Part shown: in pieces, positions 57,101 through 64,000 of the stretch | Layout of the letters: every line of letters starts with the position of its first letter | Position numbering within the stretch: the first letter of the stretch is position 1 | Source of the DNA: Derxia lacustris | GTDB lineage: Bacteria; Pseudomonadota; Gammaproteobacteria; Burkholderiales; Burkholderiaceae_E | Direction of reading: 5' to 3' | Assembly (NCBI RefSeq): GCF_002105195.1 | Contig: NZ_MUHU01000008.1 | Coordinates: 248,001 to 312,000 of the forward strand | Length of the DNA: 64,000 nucleotides | The notes under the pieces: generated by a model | Told to the model about the DNA's origin: nothing | What the model saw: the letters and a program-made list of their open reading frames with translations, nothing else | Database searches by the model: none | Program-made: the position numbers and the translations under genes

Positions 57101-58956
57101 CGGAAGTGCATCCGCTCCGGGAGCCCGGCCTGCGACTGCCCTGCCGCGCATGCGGCGAGTGCCGGCGCCATGTGGCAGTACACCGCGGGCTCGCGGTCGC
57201 CGGCCGCGATCGGCGCGCGCGTGGCGACCGGATCGGCCGGCCTGAGGGTGCGCCGGGCCCAGGTGGACATGAACCGGGCTTCGGTGACGAGACGGGCGCA
57301 GAGAAAGCCGCTCACCACCGAGGAGCTGATCTCGTTGAGCAGCAGCATGAGTTCGCTCGTGCAGTCGCGCGCCTCCTGCGGCCGGTCGATGCACAGATCG
57401 ACGATGGCATTGAACAGCCGGCATTCGGCGTCGATGGCATGGGCTTCCGAGCCCGGCCGGTCGGTGGGCTGACCGTCCATGTGGCGGGGCGCCCGCAGCG
57501 TGAACTTGTCGCGCGTCAGCAGGGGCAGCGGCCCGCTGTCCGCCTTCCACCGCATGAGCGCCTCGAGATGCTTGCGCACCCGCTTGAGCTGGTCGGTGAA
57601 CTGGCAGAGCCAGCTTTCCTTGCCGGCGTTGGCCGGATCGTCGACCTGCGGGCTGTCATGGCCGTAGTGGATGGTGTGGATGCCGTAGCGCACCAGCGCA
57701 TCGATCTTGTCGCTGACCAGCTCGCTCGGCTGCAGGGCCGCGGGCATCAGCGCCACGCCCAGCCGGTCGGTGCGGCGTGGCGCAAAGCTCATGAACTCGC
57801 GCAGCGGCCGCAGCACGTCGTCCTCCGAGATGCCGGAGCCGATGTAGAGCAGGGGATTGGCGCCGAACAGCGTGCGGATGGCGTTGTCGAGCAGATCGCG
57901 GCGCTGAGAAGGCCGCAGATAGCGCTCCTGGTAGTCGCGCTCGGACGCGATGATGGTTCGCGGCTCGTCGATGGCGCCGTGCAGGTGCATCACCATCGCA
58001 TGCCGGCGCCGGCCTTCGAGCGCGAAGGCGACGGCGCGCCCGGTGTGCTCGGGCGCAAGGCTGAAGCTGTCGTAATGCCGGTCGATCGCATCCTCGGTGG
58101 CGTCGGCGGGCGTGCCGGCAGCTGGCCGATTCCAGGCGGCGATGCTGAGCGCGCGTTCGATTTCGAGGTCGTAGTTGGTGGTGGCGAAGCGCCGGATCTG
58201 CATGTCGTGCAGCAGTTGCGCGATGGCGGAATCGGCGCGGTTGGAATGCAGCTCGTCGACGGTCCGGGGCTCGGTGTCGGCCTGGCCGGCGATCACGCGC
58301 AGCAGGTGCCGGCGCGCCGGCAGCGGCCCTGGCGGCAGCGCGCCGACGCTGGCCTGCAACGGCGCTTGCAAGCCCTTGCTGCCCAGCCGCTTCCAGGCGG
58401 CTGCCAGTGCGTTGTCGCGATGCGTGCTGTCCTTCAGCAGCCGGTCGTAGATCTCGGCCAGCGACCGGACCTCCCTTGGGTTGCGCTTGTGCAGCGTTTT
58501 TTCGCCCTGGACCGCCAGATCGAGAATGTCGGCGCAGAGCTGGAGCAGCAGCAGCGGCCGCTTGCGCGCATGTTCGGGCAGCGGGTCGGGCGGCTGGCGC
58601 TTGCCGTCGCGCGGGCCGATCACGCCGAGGTCGTGCTCCAGCGTGCGCAGCCGCGAGCCGATGCGCGCATGCGTCTGCTCCAGCCCGAGATAGCGCTCCG
58701 GGTCGATCCTGGCCACTTCCACCAGCGTCTGGCGCACGAGATCGATCCACGAGATGCGGCCATAGGCCATCGACACGCCGGCCCCCAGAAACGCCACCAG
58801 CCGTCCGTTGATCGCGGCGCGCGCGACGATTTCGCGGCCGTGGCGCTCGATGACGACCGGATTGAGCGCGTCGTAGACCTCGTGATCGAGATAGGGCCAG
58901 GTCACCTGCGCTTCGCGGTCAAGCGGCGCGCGGGCGGTCTCGACGGGCTTCGTCAT
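54139..58956 (-). CDS. SIR2-STAND-TPR protein, likely anti-phage NADase
   Basis: Very large protein of 1605 residues. The N-terminal SIR2-like domain (about 40-440) keeps the NAD-site motifs: FLGAGVS at 56-62, TTNYD at 259-263, LHG with H326 at 325-327 and YIGSGISEDD at 371-380. A central STAND-like NTPase (about 640-830) has a degenerate P-loop, PFPRGSGRGS at 661-670, where Arg replaces the usual Lys, a Walker B-like strand RVLLVLSNVGVLFD and a sensor-like FMVFCDDRHVP. The C-terminal third (about 1230-1590) is helical with TPR-like repeats, typical of the sensing part. This order matches defence proteins that bind a phage product and then destroy NAD. A ribosome binding site GAGGA precedes the ATG at 58956. 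No partner genes are present. Confidence 0.8.
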   Translation of the reverse strand: MTKPVETARAPLDREAQVTWPYLDHEVYDALNPVVIERHGREIVARAAINGRLVAFLGAGVSMAYGRISWIDLVRQTLVEVARIDPERYLGLEQTHARIGSRLRTLEHDLGVIGPRDGKRQPPDPLPEHARKRPLLLLQLCADILDLAVQGEKTLHKRNPREVRSLAEIYDRLLKDSTHRDNALAAAWKRLGSKGLQAPLQASVGALPPGPLPARRHLLRVIAGQADTEPRTVDELHSNRADSAIAQLLHDMQIRRFATTNYDLEIERALSIAAWNRPAAGTPADATEDAIDRHYDSFSLAPEHTGRAVAFALEGRRRHAMVMHLHGAIDEPRTIIASERDYQERYLRPSQRRDLLDNAIRTLFGANPLLYIGSGISEDDVLRPLREFMSFAPRRTDRLGVALMPAALQPSELVSDKIDALVRYGIHTIHYGHDSPQVDDPANAGKESWLCQFTDQLKRVRKHLEALMRWKADSGPLPLLTRDKFTLRAPRHMDGQPTDRPGSEAHAIDAECRLFNAIVDLCIDRPQEARDCTSELMLLLNEISSSVVSGFLCARLVTEARFMSTWARRTLRPADPVATRAPIAAGDREPAVYCHMAPALAACAAGQSQAGLPERMHFRAVESAPTAAIAVDDPRWHRLADSLRSHAGFQRNDGRRLLLLPFPRGSGRGSMFDQLVLHRPEALLMPLQDLLAPTRGRKCHWRTGLISLNYLCDVSNVVEVLTGVIDPELAAEPRPAIGNLLGRFEQALDRLAVKDGQRRRAGEKCAERVLLVLSNVGVLFDADGQPKNGQLARLLALLTDPRYRLLPIDFMVFCDDRHVPQSLLLSGQPAEGAGPQALRRLGAIETAERYEREPRLVRRGIAPLDRNDPAVHVHVPQRSLAREVAAAFIGPVAPDGEIDRKLVQLHHAVAGNRIALTLLLALAAEECAGSSDTADRADARLVGWLDTTAVTLAARTHERTPAVAIHHVHDRWALLHQRNEAWLLGGECGAILTHWLDPRLTAEERQRLAPASGRPIRISWRLTEEILWHLSVFSHPVEVAVLDQCPAIRTLALEWLRQLRAAPAGYGRGDEKIEQKLTALIGAMTEIAVHRCLALRLAPRQLGGAGTRRRHVGDPIAPDDDQPPRYTVHRMIQRHFIRMMGGRDIEGIEWDQFTTSLYASQPDEIPTLSTDAHRKIRRLIKSLSRYALAPGYANAWVDPPKDDDDAPADDGIAVAPPGRDRLREFQALRAAYFVARSTYSVGVLSHIAAQTHSSDRQQPIGHMEEYRRLIRWITHRAQTLQDAQPQAGGSGFFHRGELVWLYAECGVMSLTQGKLEDAEALLNLALRAVRGIECDDTGPLHVRLLLQLALVRIERGRAHSAVQLLKDIARRHDEHPVPRLIAEFHLGLIEHLGGEYHSAARRYETALAGFRKHNRSRATAFVLKCQADLHMALAPDRGQEAIALALEAIAVAQRGGHEDVHMLALLTLVRLRTAADPSRSHTESYRQIEVVEQYGLDMGMPRIQAAAHLVRACVLLSQGETKLSAREAVTSAEIAALYDLKLYKAKALLTLAQIYKRRDEHQQARDLIRVGFEIANAAEYFSCVRGFRSLEATLVAESGAGDDSL

Positions 58957-59091
58957 GGCGAATCCTCGGGCGCGGCAGGGAGGGGAGCGTCGACGGCGGA
59001 CGCCGAACAGGCCGGGATCGCGCCTGCAAACGACTATGCCGGCGCTGCTGCACTGCGGCAGCCCGGATGTTTCTGGCCGCCCGGGTTCGCA

Positions 59092-59113
59092 CGCTGCGGG
59101 AAGTCCCGCAGCG
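59092..59113. promoter_or_regulatory. 22-base perfect palindrome, possible operator
   Basis: Arms CGCTGCGGGA (59092-59101) and TCCCGCAGCG (59104-59113) are exact inverted copies with two bases between. It lies in the 240-base gap between the divergent SIR2-STAND gene and the H4MPT operon. The tight spacing favours a protein-binding site for a dimer rather than an RNA hairpin. No T-run follows, so it is not an intrinsic terminator. Confidence 0.5.
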
Positions 59114-59196
59114 CGGGACGTCATCCGAGGGCAGGCTCCTTGCTAAATCCCGCACCCGGCAGCCGCATCCGCGCGCGCCGCCATCCGGGGAGCGAC

Positions 59197-59568
59197 ATGG
59201 AATTGACCGTTTACGACGAGGCCGCCGTCCGCGCCAGGCTGGCGGCCGAGCTGCCGCACTGGACCTACGAAGACGGCTGGATCCGCCGTAAGTACCGTAC
59301 CGAAGGCTGGAAGGGCACGCTGATGGTGGTGAACACCGTCGGCCATCTGGCCGAGGCGGCCTGGCATCACCCCGATCTGGCGGTGAGCTATGCCTTCGTG
59401 ATCGTCAAGCTGGTCACGCACTCGCACAAGGGCGTCACCGAGCGCGACTTCGCGCTGGCCCGCAAGATCGAGGAGGTCGTGCTGTGGCAGCCCGGCCTCG
59501 ACGGCGGCGCGCTCGAAGGCACGCCGGCCGACCAACGTTTCCGATATCTCAAGTACGACGCCGCATGA
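59197..59568 (+). CDS. pterin-4a-carbinolamine dehydratase-like protein
   Basis: Protein of 123 residues of the PCD/DcoH fold: AELPHWTYEDGWIRRKY, the dehydratase motif region NTVGHLAEAAWHHPDLAVSYAFVIVKL (read as AEAAWHHPDLAVSY) with its His pair, and LVTHSHKGVTERDFALA. In methylotrophs a gene of this family (pcd) belongs to the H4MPT gene set and is thought to act in pterin biosynthesis rather than in phenylalanine hydroxylation. GGGGAG precedes the ATG. Its stop overlaps the start of the next gene (ATGA), which places it in the same operon. Confidence 0.88.
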   Translation: MELTVYDEAAVRARLAAELPHWTYEDGWIRRKYRTEGWKGTLMVVNTVGHLAEAAWHHPDLAVSYAFVIVKLVTHSHKGVTERDFALARKIEEVVLWQPGLDGGALEGTPADQRFRYLKYDAA

Positions 59569-60668
59569 ACGCACTGCTCGACCTCACCACGCGCATGGCG
59601 CAGGCCTATGCGCAACCCGAACGACGCCCGCTCGCCAGCGCTCCGGCCGCTGCCGACTGGCCGCTGCCGGCCGCGCGGCCGGCCCAGGTGCGCGCCAGTG
59701 CGCCGGGCCGGCTGCATCTGGGCTTCCTCGATCCGACGGCGACGCTCGGCCGGCGCTTCGGCAGCATCGGTCTGGTCATCGACGGCTTCGCGACCGAACT
59801 CACGCTTGCGCGCGGGGTCAGCGACAGCTTCAGCGCCGATGACGAAGCGGCACGGCGCGAACTGTCGCGGGCTGAACAGGTTGTAACGCGCCTTCGTACT
59901 GTCACGGGCGCGACCGCGCCGCTCGCGCTGCGGCTCCATCAGGTCTTGCCCGCACATGCGGGCTTCGGCTCGGGCACGCAGCTGGCGCTTGCCATCGGTC
60001 ATGCGTTTGCGCGCTTGCAGGGACTTTCCCTGAGCACGACGCAGATCGCCGGACTGCTCGGCCGCGCGCAACGCTCGGGCGTGGGCGTGGCCGGCTTCGA
60101 TCAGGGCGGCTTTCTGGTCGATGGCGGCCATGCCGCGTCGGCCGCCGCGGGCGCGCGCGCCGATGCCGCGCCGCCGATCCTGGCGCGCGCCGCCTTCCCC
60201 GAGGACTGGGCGGTGATCCTGGTGCTCGACGACTGCGGCCCCGGCTTGCACGGCGAGGCTGAGAAACAGGCCATCGCCACGCTGCCGCCCTTCGGCCGGG
60301 CCCAGGCGGCGGATGTCTGCCATCAGGTGCTGATGCGGGTGCTGCCGGGCCTGCTCACGCGCGACTTCGGCGCCTTTGCCGACGGCATCACCGCCGTGCA
60401 AAGAGCCATCGGCGAGCACTTCGCGCCGGCCCAGGGCGGCAGCATGTTCACCAGTGCGCGGGTGGCGCGCGCGGTCGAATGGATCGCCACGCGCACCCGC
60501 GCCGGCATCGGCCAGAGCAGCTGGGGCCCGACCGGTTTCGCCTTCGTGGAAACCCGCGCCGAGGCCGAAGCCGTGACCGCCGAAGCGCGTGCGGCGGGCC
60601 TGATACCGGCCGGTGTTCAGGTCCGGATCGTGCAAGGGCGCAATACCGGCGCCCGTATCGCGGCCTGA
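59565..60668 (+). CDS. mptG: beta-ribofuranosylaminobenzene 5'-phosphate synthase (MptG)
   Basis: Enzyme of 367 residues of the GHMP-kinase-like family. It makes the C-riboside of 4-aminobenzoate, the first committed step of methanopterin synthesis. The start APGRLHLGFLDPTATLGRRFGSIGLVID (read as APGRLHLGFLDPTATLGR) and the Gly-rich GFGSGTQLALAIGHA are typical. Substrates by family knowledge are p-aminobenzoate and phosphoribosyl pyrophosphate. The ATG at 59565 overlaps the preceding stop; an earlier ATG in frame at 59484 lies inside the dehydratase gene. Confidence 0.9.
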   Translation: MNALLDLTTRMAQAYAQPERRPLASAPAAADWPLPAARPAQVRASAPGRLHLGFLDPTATLGRRFGSIGLVIDGFATELTLARGVSDSFSADDEAARRELSRAEQVVTRLRTVTGATAPLALRLHQVLPAHAGFGSGTQLALAIGHAFARLQGLSLSTTQIAGLLGRAQRSGVGVAGFDQGGFLVDGGHAASAAAGARADAAPPILARAAFPEDWAVILVLDDCGPGLHGEAEKQAIATLPPFGRAQAADVCHQVLMRVLPGLLTRDFGAFADGITAVQRAIGEHFAPAQGGSMFTSARVARAVEWIATRTRAGIGQSSWGPTGFAFVETRAEAEAVTAEARAAGLIPAGVQVRIVQGRNTGARIAA

Positions 60669-60748
60669 CTCCGCGAGCCAGCGGCGCCGTTTCATCAGAC
60701 CGATGCGGGCCGCATGCACGGCACCGCGCCAGCCAAGAGGGACGCCAC

Positions 60749-61657
60749 GTGGAACGCCGCTTCATTCTTCACATGCTCACGCCGGGACGGCAGATGAGCC
60801 CCTTCGACGTCAACATGGCCGTCGATGCCGGCTACGAGGTCGTCGTGCCGTATTGCGAGGTGGAAACCGCGCAGGTTCGCGGCCTGGTGCAGGACGCGAT
60901 CTTTTCGCGCGGGCCCAAGGGCGTGGCCCGGACCGGCGTGTTCATCGGCGGGCGCGACGTGGTCGAGGCGGTCGACATGCTCGACGCTGCACGCGCTGCC
61001 ATGGTTCCGCCGTTCGAGGTGTCGGTCTTCGCCGATCCGAGCGGCTCGTTCACCACCGCCGCCGCCATGGTCGCGGCCACCGAGCGCCAGCTGCGCAAGG
61101 CGCACGGCACCGACTTTGCGGGCAAGCGGGTGCTGGTCGCGGGCGGCACCGGGCCGGTCGGCCGCATCGTCGCGCTGCTGTGCGAGCAGCTCGGTGCAAA
61201 GGTTTTCATCGCCAGCCATCGCGGCGCCGCCCATGCGGCCGAAAGCGCCGATGCGACCAATGCGCGCTTTGGCGGCACGGTGCAGGGCGCCGACGCTTCC
61301 ACCGTCGAGGCGCGGCGCGAGCAGCTGGCCCAGAGCGAGGTGGTGCTGGCCTGCGCCGCCGCCGGCGTGCAGGTGGTCACGGCCGACGATCTGGCCGCTG
61401 CCGGCAGCAAGCTGCTGGTGGCCGCCGACGTGAATGCCGTGCCGCCCGAAGGCGTGGCCGGCGTGGGCGTGATGGACGACGGCAAGCCGGTGCCCGGCAC
61501 GCGCGCGGTCGGCATCGGCGCGCTGGCCATCGGCAACGTCAAGTACGGCACCCAGAACGGCCTGTTCGTGCGCATGCGCGAGGCCGGCAAGCCGCAGTAC
61601 CTGAGCTTTCCCGAGGCGCTGGCGCTGGCGCGCGAACTCGTCGCCGCCAAGGCCTGA
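60749..61657 (+). CDS. mtdB: methylene-H4MPT dehydrogenase MtdB
   Basis: NAD(P)-dependent enzyme of 302 residues that oxidises methylene-tetrahydromethanopterin to the methenyl form, the second step of formaldehyde oxidation by this route. The N-terminal substrate part reads ILHMLTPGRQMSPFDVNMAVDAGYE (seen as LTPGRQMSPFDVNMA), and the Rossmann motif is VLVAGGTGPVGRI. The start is a GTG at 60749 with AGAGG eight bases upstream; no ATG opens the conserved N-terminus. Confidence 0.92.
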   Translation: MERRFILHMLTPGRQMSPFDVNMAVDAGYEVVVPYCEVETAQVRGLVQDAIFSRGPKGVARTGVFIGGRDVVEAVDMLDAARAAMVPPFEVSVFADPSGSFTTAAAMVAATERQLRKAHGTDFAGKRVLVAGGTGPVGRIVALLCEQLGAKVFIASHRGAAHAAESADATNARFGGTVQGADASTVEARREQLAQSEVVLACAAAGVQVVTADDLAAAGSKLLVAADVNAVPPEGVAGVGVMDDGKPVPGTRAVGIGALAIGNVKYGTQNGLFVRMREAGKPQYLSFPEALALARELVAAKA

Positions 61658-61689
61658 CCGGCGGCGTGACCCAGTCGGGGAGGGGAAAG

Positions 61690-62838
61690 ATGATTGCGGT
61701 AGCGGGATTGTCGGCGCGTCTGCTGGCCGAGTCGGGCCGGGGCGCGGGCATTCCGGTGCTGGCGCTCGACTTGTTCGGCGACCGCGACACGCTGCGCGCA
61801 TCGCGGCGCTGGCAGGGCATTGGCGATGCCGCCGGCATGCGCATCTCGCCGCAGGCGCTGGTCGCGGCGCTCAAGGCCGGCCGGCGCGATGGCGGGCTGG
61901 CCGGCTGGGTGCCGGGCGGTGGTTTCGAGGCCGAGCCGGCGCTCATCGAGCGCGGTGCGGCGGCGGCCACGCTGATCGGCAATCCGGGCTGGGTCTGGCG
62001 CCGCGTCAAGACGCCGTCGATCTTCTTCGTGCGGCTGAGCGCGCTGGGCATTCCGCATCCGGAAACCCGCGCCGACCGGCCGCCCGAGACGGCGGGCTGG
62101 CTGCGCAAATGCGCGAGCGGCACCGGCGGCTGGCATGTACAGCCGCTCGACGCGGTGGTCGATGCCGGCGCCTGCGACTGCTTTCATCAGCGCGTCGTGC
62201 CCGGCGTGCCGATGTCGGCGCTGTTCCTGGCCAACGGCAGCGAGGTGCGCATCGTCGGCTTCAACCGCCAGCTGGTCGGTCCCTGCGGCGACCGGCCCTT
62301 CGTGTATCGCGGCGTGATCGGCCCGGTGGCGCTGCCGGCGCGGCTGGCGGCGCGCATCGGCGATGCGCTGCGCGCGCTGGTCGGCGAGTTCGGGCTGGTC
62401 GGCCTCAACAGCCTCGACTTCATGGCCAACGGCGACGACTTCTCGGTACTCGAGATCAACCCGCGGCCCTCGGCCAGCATGGCGCTGCATGACGACGCCG
62501 TGCCCGGCGGGCTGCTGCAGGCGCATGTCGAGGCCTGCCGCGCGCGCCGGCTGCCGCCGCTGGCGCTCGCGCCGCGCGACCGCACCGCCATCCGTGGCTG
62601 CGAGACCGTGTTCGCGCAGCGCGCGCTGACGCTCGACGAGCCGGCCATCGTCTGGCTGGAGCGGCGCGGCTGGTGCCATGACATCCCGGCCGGCGCGGCC
62701 ACGCTGCTGCCCGACCAGCCGATCTGCACCGTCAGCGCCGATGCGCCCGATGCCGACACGGTGGCGGGCCTGCTCGCCATCCGCCGCGACGCGGTGCTGA
62801 AAACGCTCAACAATTTTTCGGAGCATTCCCATGTCTGA
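61690..62838 (+). CDS. ATP-grasp protein of the H4MPT cluster
   Basis: Protein of 382 residues related to the ATP-grasp carboligases that recur in bacterial H4MPT clusters. An N-terminal Rossmann-like part (AVAGLSARLLAESGRGAGIPVLALDLFGD, read as GLSARLLAESGR) is followed by the ATP-grasp core with KCASGTGG (a likely ATP loop Lys), HQRVVPG and the metal-site segment FSVLEINPRPSASMALHD. The substrate is unknown; a role in making or modifying the methanopterin side chain is inferred from context. AGGGGA precedes the ATG. Overlaps mch by eight bases. Confidence 0.85.
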   Translation: MIAVAGLSARLLAESGRGAGIPVLALDLFGDRDTLRASRRWQGIGDAAGMRISPQALVAALKAGRRDGGLAGWVPGGGFEAEPALIERGAAAATLIGNPGWVWRRVKTPSIFFVRLSALGIPHPETRADRPPETAGWLRKCASGTGGWHVQPLDAVVDAGACDCFHQRVVPGVPMSALFLANGSEVRIVGFNRQLVGPCGDRPFVYRGVIGPVALPARLAARIGDALRALVGEFGLVGLNSLDFMANGDDFSVLEINPRPSASMALHDDAVPGGLLQAHVEACRARRLPPLALAPRDRTAIRGCETVFAQRALTLDEPAIVWLERRGWCHDIPAGAATLLPDQPICTVSADAPDADTVAGLLAIRRDAVLKTLNNFSEHSHV

Positions 62839-63835
62839 TTCCCTCGCCGCCTTTGCCGGCGCGACCAGCAGCGTCAACGCCAATGCGGTGGCCCATGTGC
62901 AAGACCTGATCGACCGCGCCGACGATCTCGGCATCGAGGTCGACACGCTCGACAACGGCGTCACCGTGGTCGACGCCGGCATCGATGTGCGCGGCAGTGT
63001 CGAGGCCGGGCTCATCGTCGGCCGCATCTGCATGGGCGGGCTCGGCAGCGTCGAGCTGACCGCGCGCGCCGAGCACGGCTGGCCGAGCTGGCTGGAAGTG
63101 GCGAGCAGCCAGCCGGTGCTGGCCTGCCTGGCCAGCCAGTACGCGGGCTGGAGCCTGTCGGCCAGCAAGGAGGAGGGCGGCGGGCGCAAGTTCTTTGCGC
63201 TCGGCTCGGGCCCGGCGCGCGCGCTGGCGGCCAAGGAGCCGCTGTTCGGCGAGCTGGGCTACCGCGACGAAGTGGGGCCGAGCGCCATCGTGCTGGAGGT
63301 GGATCGCCGGCCGCCGCCGATCATCGTCGACAAGCTGCTGCGCGACTGCGGTCTGGCGCCCGAGCAGCTCACCGTGATTCTCACGCCCACGACCAGTCTC
63401 GCCGGCACCACCCAGGTGGTGGCGCGGGTGCTGGAGGTGGCGCTGCACAAGGCGCATGTGCTGGGCTTTCCGCTCGACCTGATCGTCGAGGGCAATGCGA
63501 GCGCGCCGCTGCCGCCGCCGAGCCGCGACGGCGTCGAGGCGATGGGTCGCACCAACGACGCCATCCTCTACGGCGGCCGGGTGCATCTCACCGTGGGCGC
63601 TGACGACACCGCCGCGCGCGATCTGGCGCGCCAGTTGCCGTCGCTCAATTCGCGCGATTACGGCCGCTCCTTCGCCGAGGTGTTCAAGGCGGTGGAGTTC
63701 GATTTCTACAAGATCGATGGCGCGCTGTTCGCGCCGGCCGAGGTCTGGGTCAGCAGCCTGGAAAGCGGTCGCACCTGGCATGCCGGCCGGCTCGACATGA
63801 ACCTGCTTGGCGCGCTCTGGCTGGCGGAGGGCTGA
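62831..63835 (+). CDS. mch: methenyl-H4MPT cyclohydrolase
   Basis: Enzyme of 334 residues that hydrolyses methenyl-H4MPT to N5-formyl-H4MPT. Family motifs: SVNANAVAHVQDLI at the start, GRICMGGLGSVEL, GSGPARALAAKEPLF and the end segment KIDGALFAPAEVWV. Length agrees with bacterial and archaeal Mch. The gene overlaps the ATP-grasp gene before it by eight bases, and its stop overlaps the next start by one base (TGATG). Confidence 0.94.
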   Translation: MSDSLAAFAGATSSVNANAVAHVQDLIDRADDLGIEVDTLDNGVTVVDAGIDVRGSVEAGLIVGRICMGGLGSVELTARAEHGWPSWLEVASSQPVLACLASQYAGWSLSASKEEGGGRKFFALGSGPARALAAKEPLFGELGYRDEVGPSAIVLEVDRRPPPIIVDKLLRDCGLAPEQLTVILTPTTSLAGTTQVVARVLEVALHKAHVLGFPLDLIVEGNASAPLPPPSRDGVEAMGRTNDAILYGGRVHLTVGADDTAARDLARQLPSLNSRDYGRSFAEVFKAVEFDFYKIDGALFAPAEVWVSSLESGRTWHAGRLDMNLLGALWLAEG

Positions 63836-64000
63836 TGACTTTAGCGGGCAATCAGGGCGCCGGCCTGCGCGTCGCGATCATGACCGACGAGACCGGCTGG
63901 CACACGGCCAAGCTGCAGAAGGCGCTGCGCGCGCGTGGCCATGAAGGCCGCTGCGTCGATCTGGCCGATTGCCGCATCGACACCACGCGCAGCGCGCACG
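63835..64000 (+). CDS. second ATP-grasp protein of the H4MPT cluster (partial)
   Basis: The first 55 residues of a gene that runs past the window end. The start LRVAIMTDETGWHTAKLQKALRARGHEG (seen as VAIMTDETGWHTAKLQKALRARG) is the N-terminal lobe of RimK-like ATP-grasp ligases, which in this gene neighbourhood are thought to add glutamate to the pterin cofactor. The catalytic part is outside the window, so the call rests on the N-terminus and on the coupling to mch (TGATG). Confidence 0.7.
   Translation, partial: MTLAGNQGAGLRVAIMTDETGWHTAKLQKALRARGHEGRCVDLADCRIDTTRSAH

Noticed and set aside
54274-59568. A 1764-residue open frame on the plus strand opposite the SIR2-STAND gene
   Set aside because: It lies antisense to a gene with clear motifs and a ribosome binding site. 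Its Gln/Arg/His-rich composition is the reverse-strand signature of GC-rich coding DNA. Only its last 123 codons, the dehydratase gene, are real.

Overview
The window is very GC-rich DNA with tightly packed genes, many sharing ATGA, GTGA or TGATG stop/start overlaps. Gene content points to a betaproteobacterium, probably Burkholderiales or Rhodocyclales, with some C1 metabolism. Evidence includes an Aas/LplT pair, error-prone DnaE2, the glycolate oxidase set glcDEF, EmrAB- and MacAB-type efflux operons with NodT-type outer membrane lipoproteins, a BigR persulfide locus and a tetrahydromethanopterin (H4MPT) C1 cluster. The genus cannot be named from this window. No rRNA, tRNA or CRISPR array was seen.

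Layout. 1-4.5 kb: a c-type cytochrome, the lplT-aas lysophospholipid salvage operon and a secreted cupin. 4.5-12.4 kb: a large DUF2339 membrane protein, an EF-hand/fatty acid hydroxylase/Ser-Gly-rich secreted protein group, an OmpR-type regulator with an EnvZ-like kinase that carries a frameshift, and a second cupin. 12.5-17.9 kb: an AraC regulator and an EmrB-EmrA-NodT tripartite pump. 17.9-24.3 kb: dnaE2 directly behind a C-terminally truncated integron integrase, then three gene cassettes with attC sites. A 0.68-kb gene-poor tail holds a MITE-like element. 24.9-32.7 kb: a secreted protein, a membrane protein, an ECF sigma factor, a Ser/Thr kinase and four small or membrane proteins. 32.7-35.2 kb: a persulfide/sulfur detoxification locus (DUF2892, MBL hydrolase, BigR, TauE). 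35.2-43.2 kb: LysR/quinone reductase pair, FadR-type regulator with glcDEF, an FAH-family enzyme and a GNAT acetyltransferase. 43.2-46.6 kb: a formylglycine-generating enzyme with its sulfatase, and an NTF2-like lipoprotein. 46.8-51.6 kb: macA-macB-outer membrane factor. 51.6-53.9 kb: outer-membrane-type protein and a chemotaxis receptor. 54.1-59.0 kb: a 1605-residue SIR2-STAND-TPR protein, a likely anti-phage effector. 59.2-64.0 kb: pterin carbinolamine dehydratase, MptG, MtdB, an ATP-grasp protein, Mch and the start of a second ATP-grasp protein.

The most interesting region is 17.9-24.3 kb. The dead integrase keeps a perfect LexA box (CTGT-N8-ACAG) over a plausible promoter. Its remaining reading frame ends 7 bases before dnaE2, so the SOS-controlled integrase promoter may now drive a mutagenic polymerase. 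The cassettes encode a secreted protein, a NYN-type nuclease-like protein and a TIR-domain protein with an N-terminal Cys/His motif; the last two are good candidates for phage defence. The SIR2-STAND-TPR gene 30 kb away is a second, independent defence candidate.
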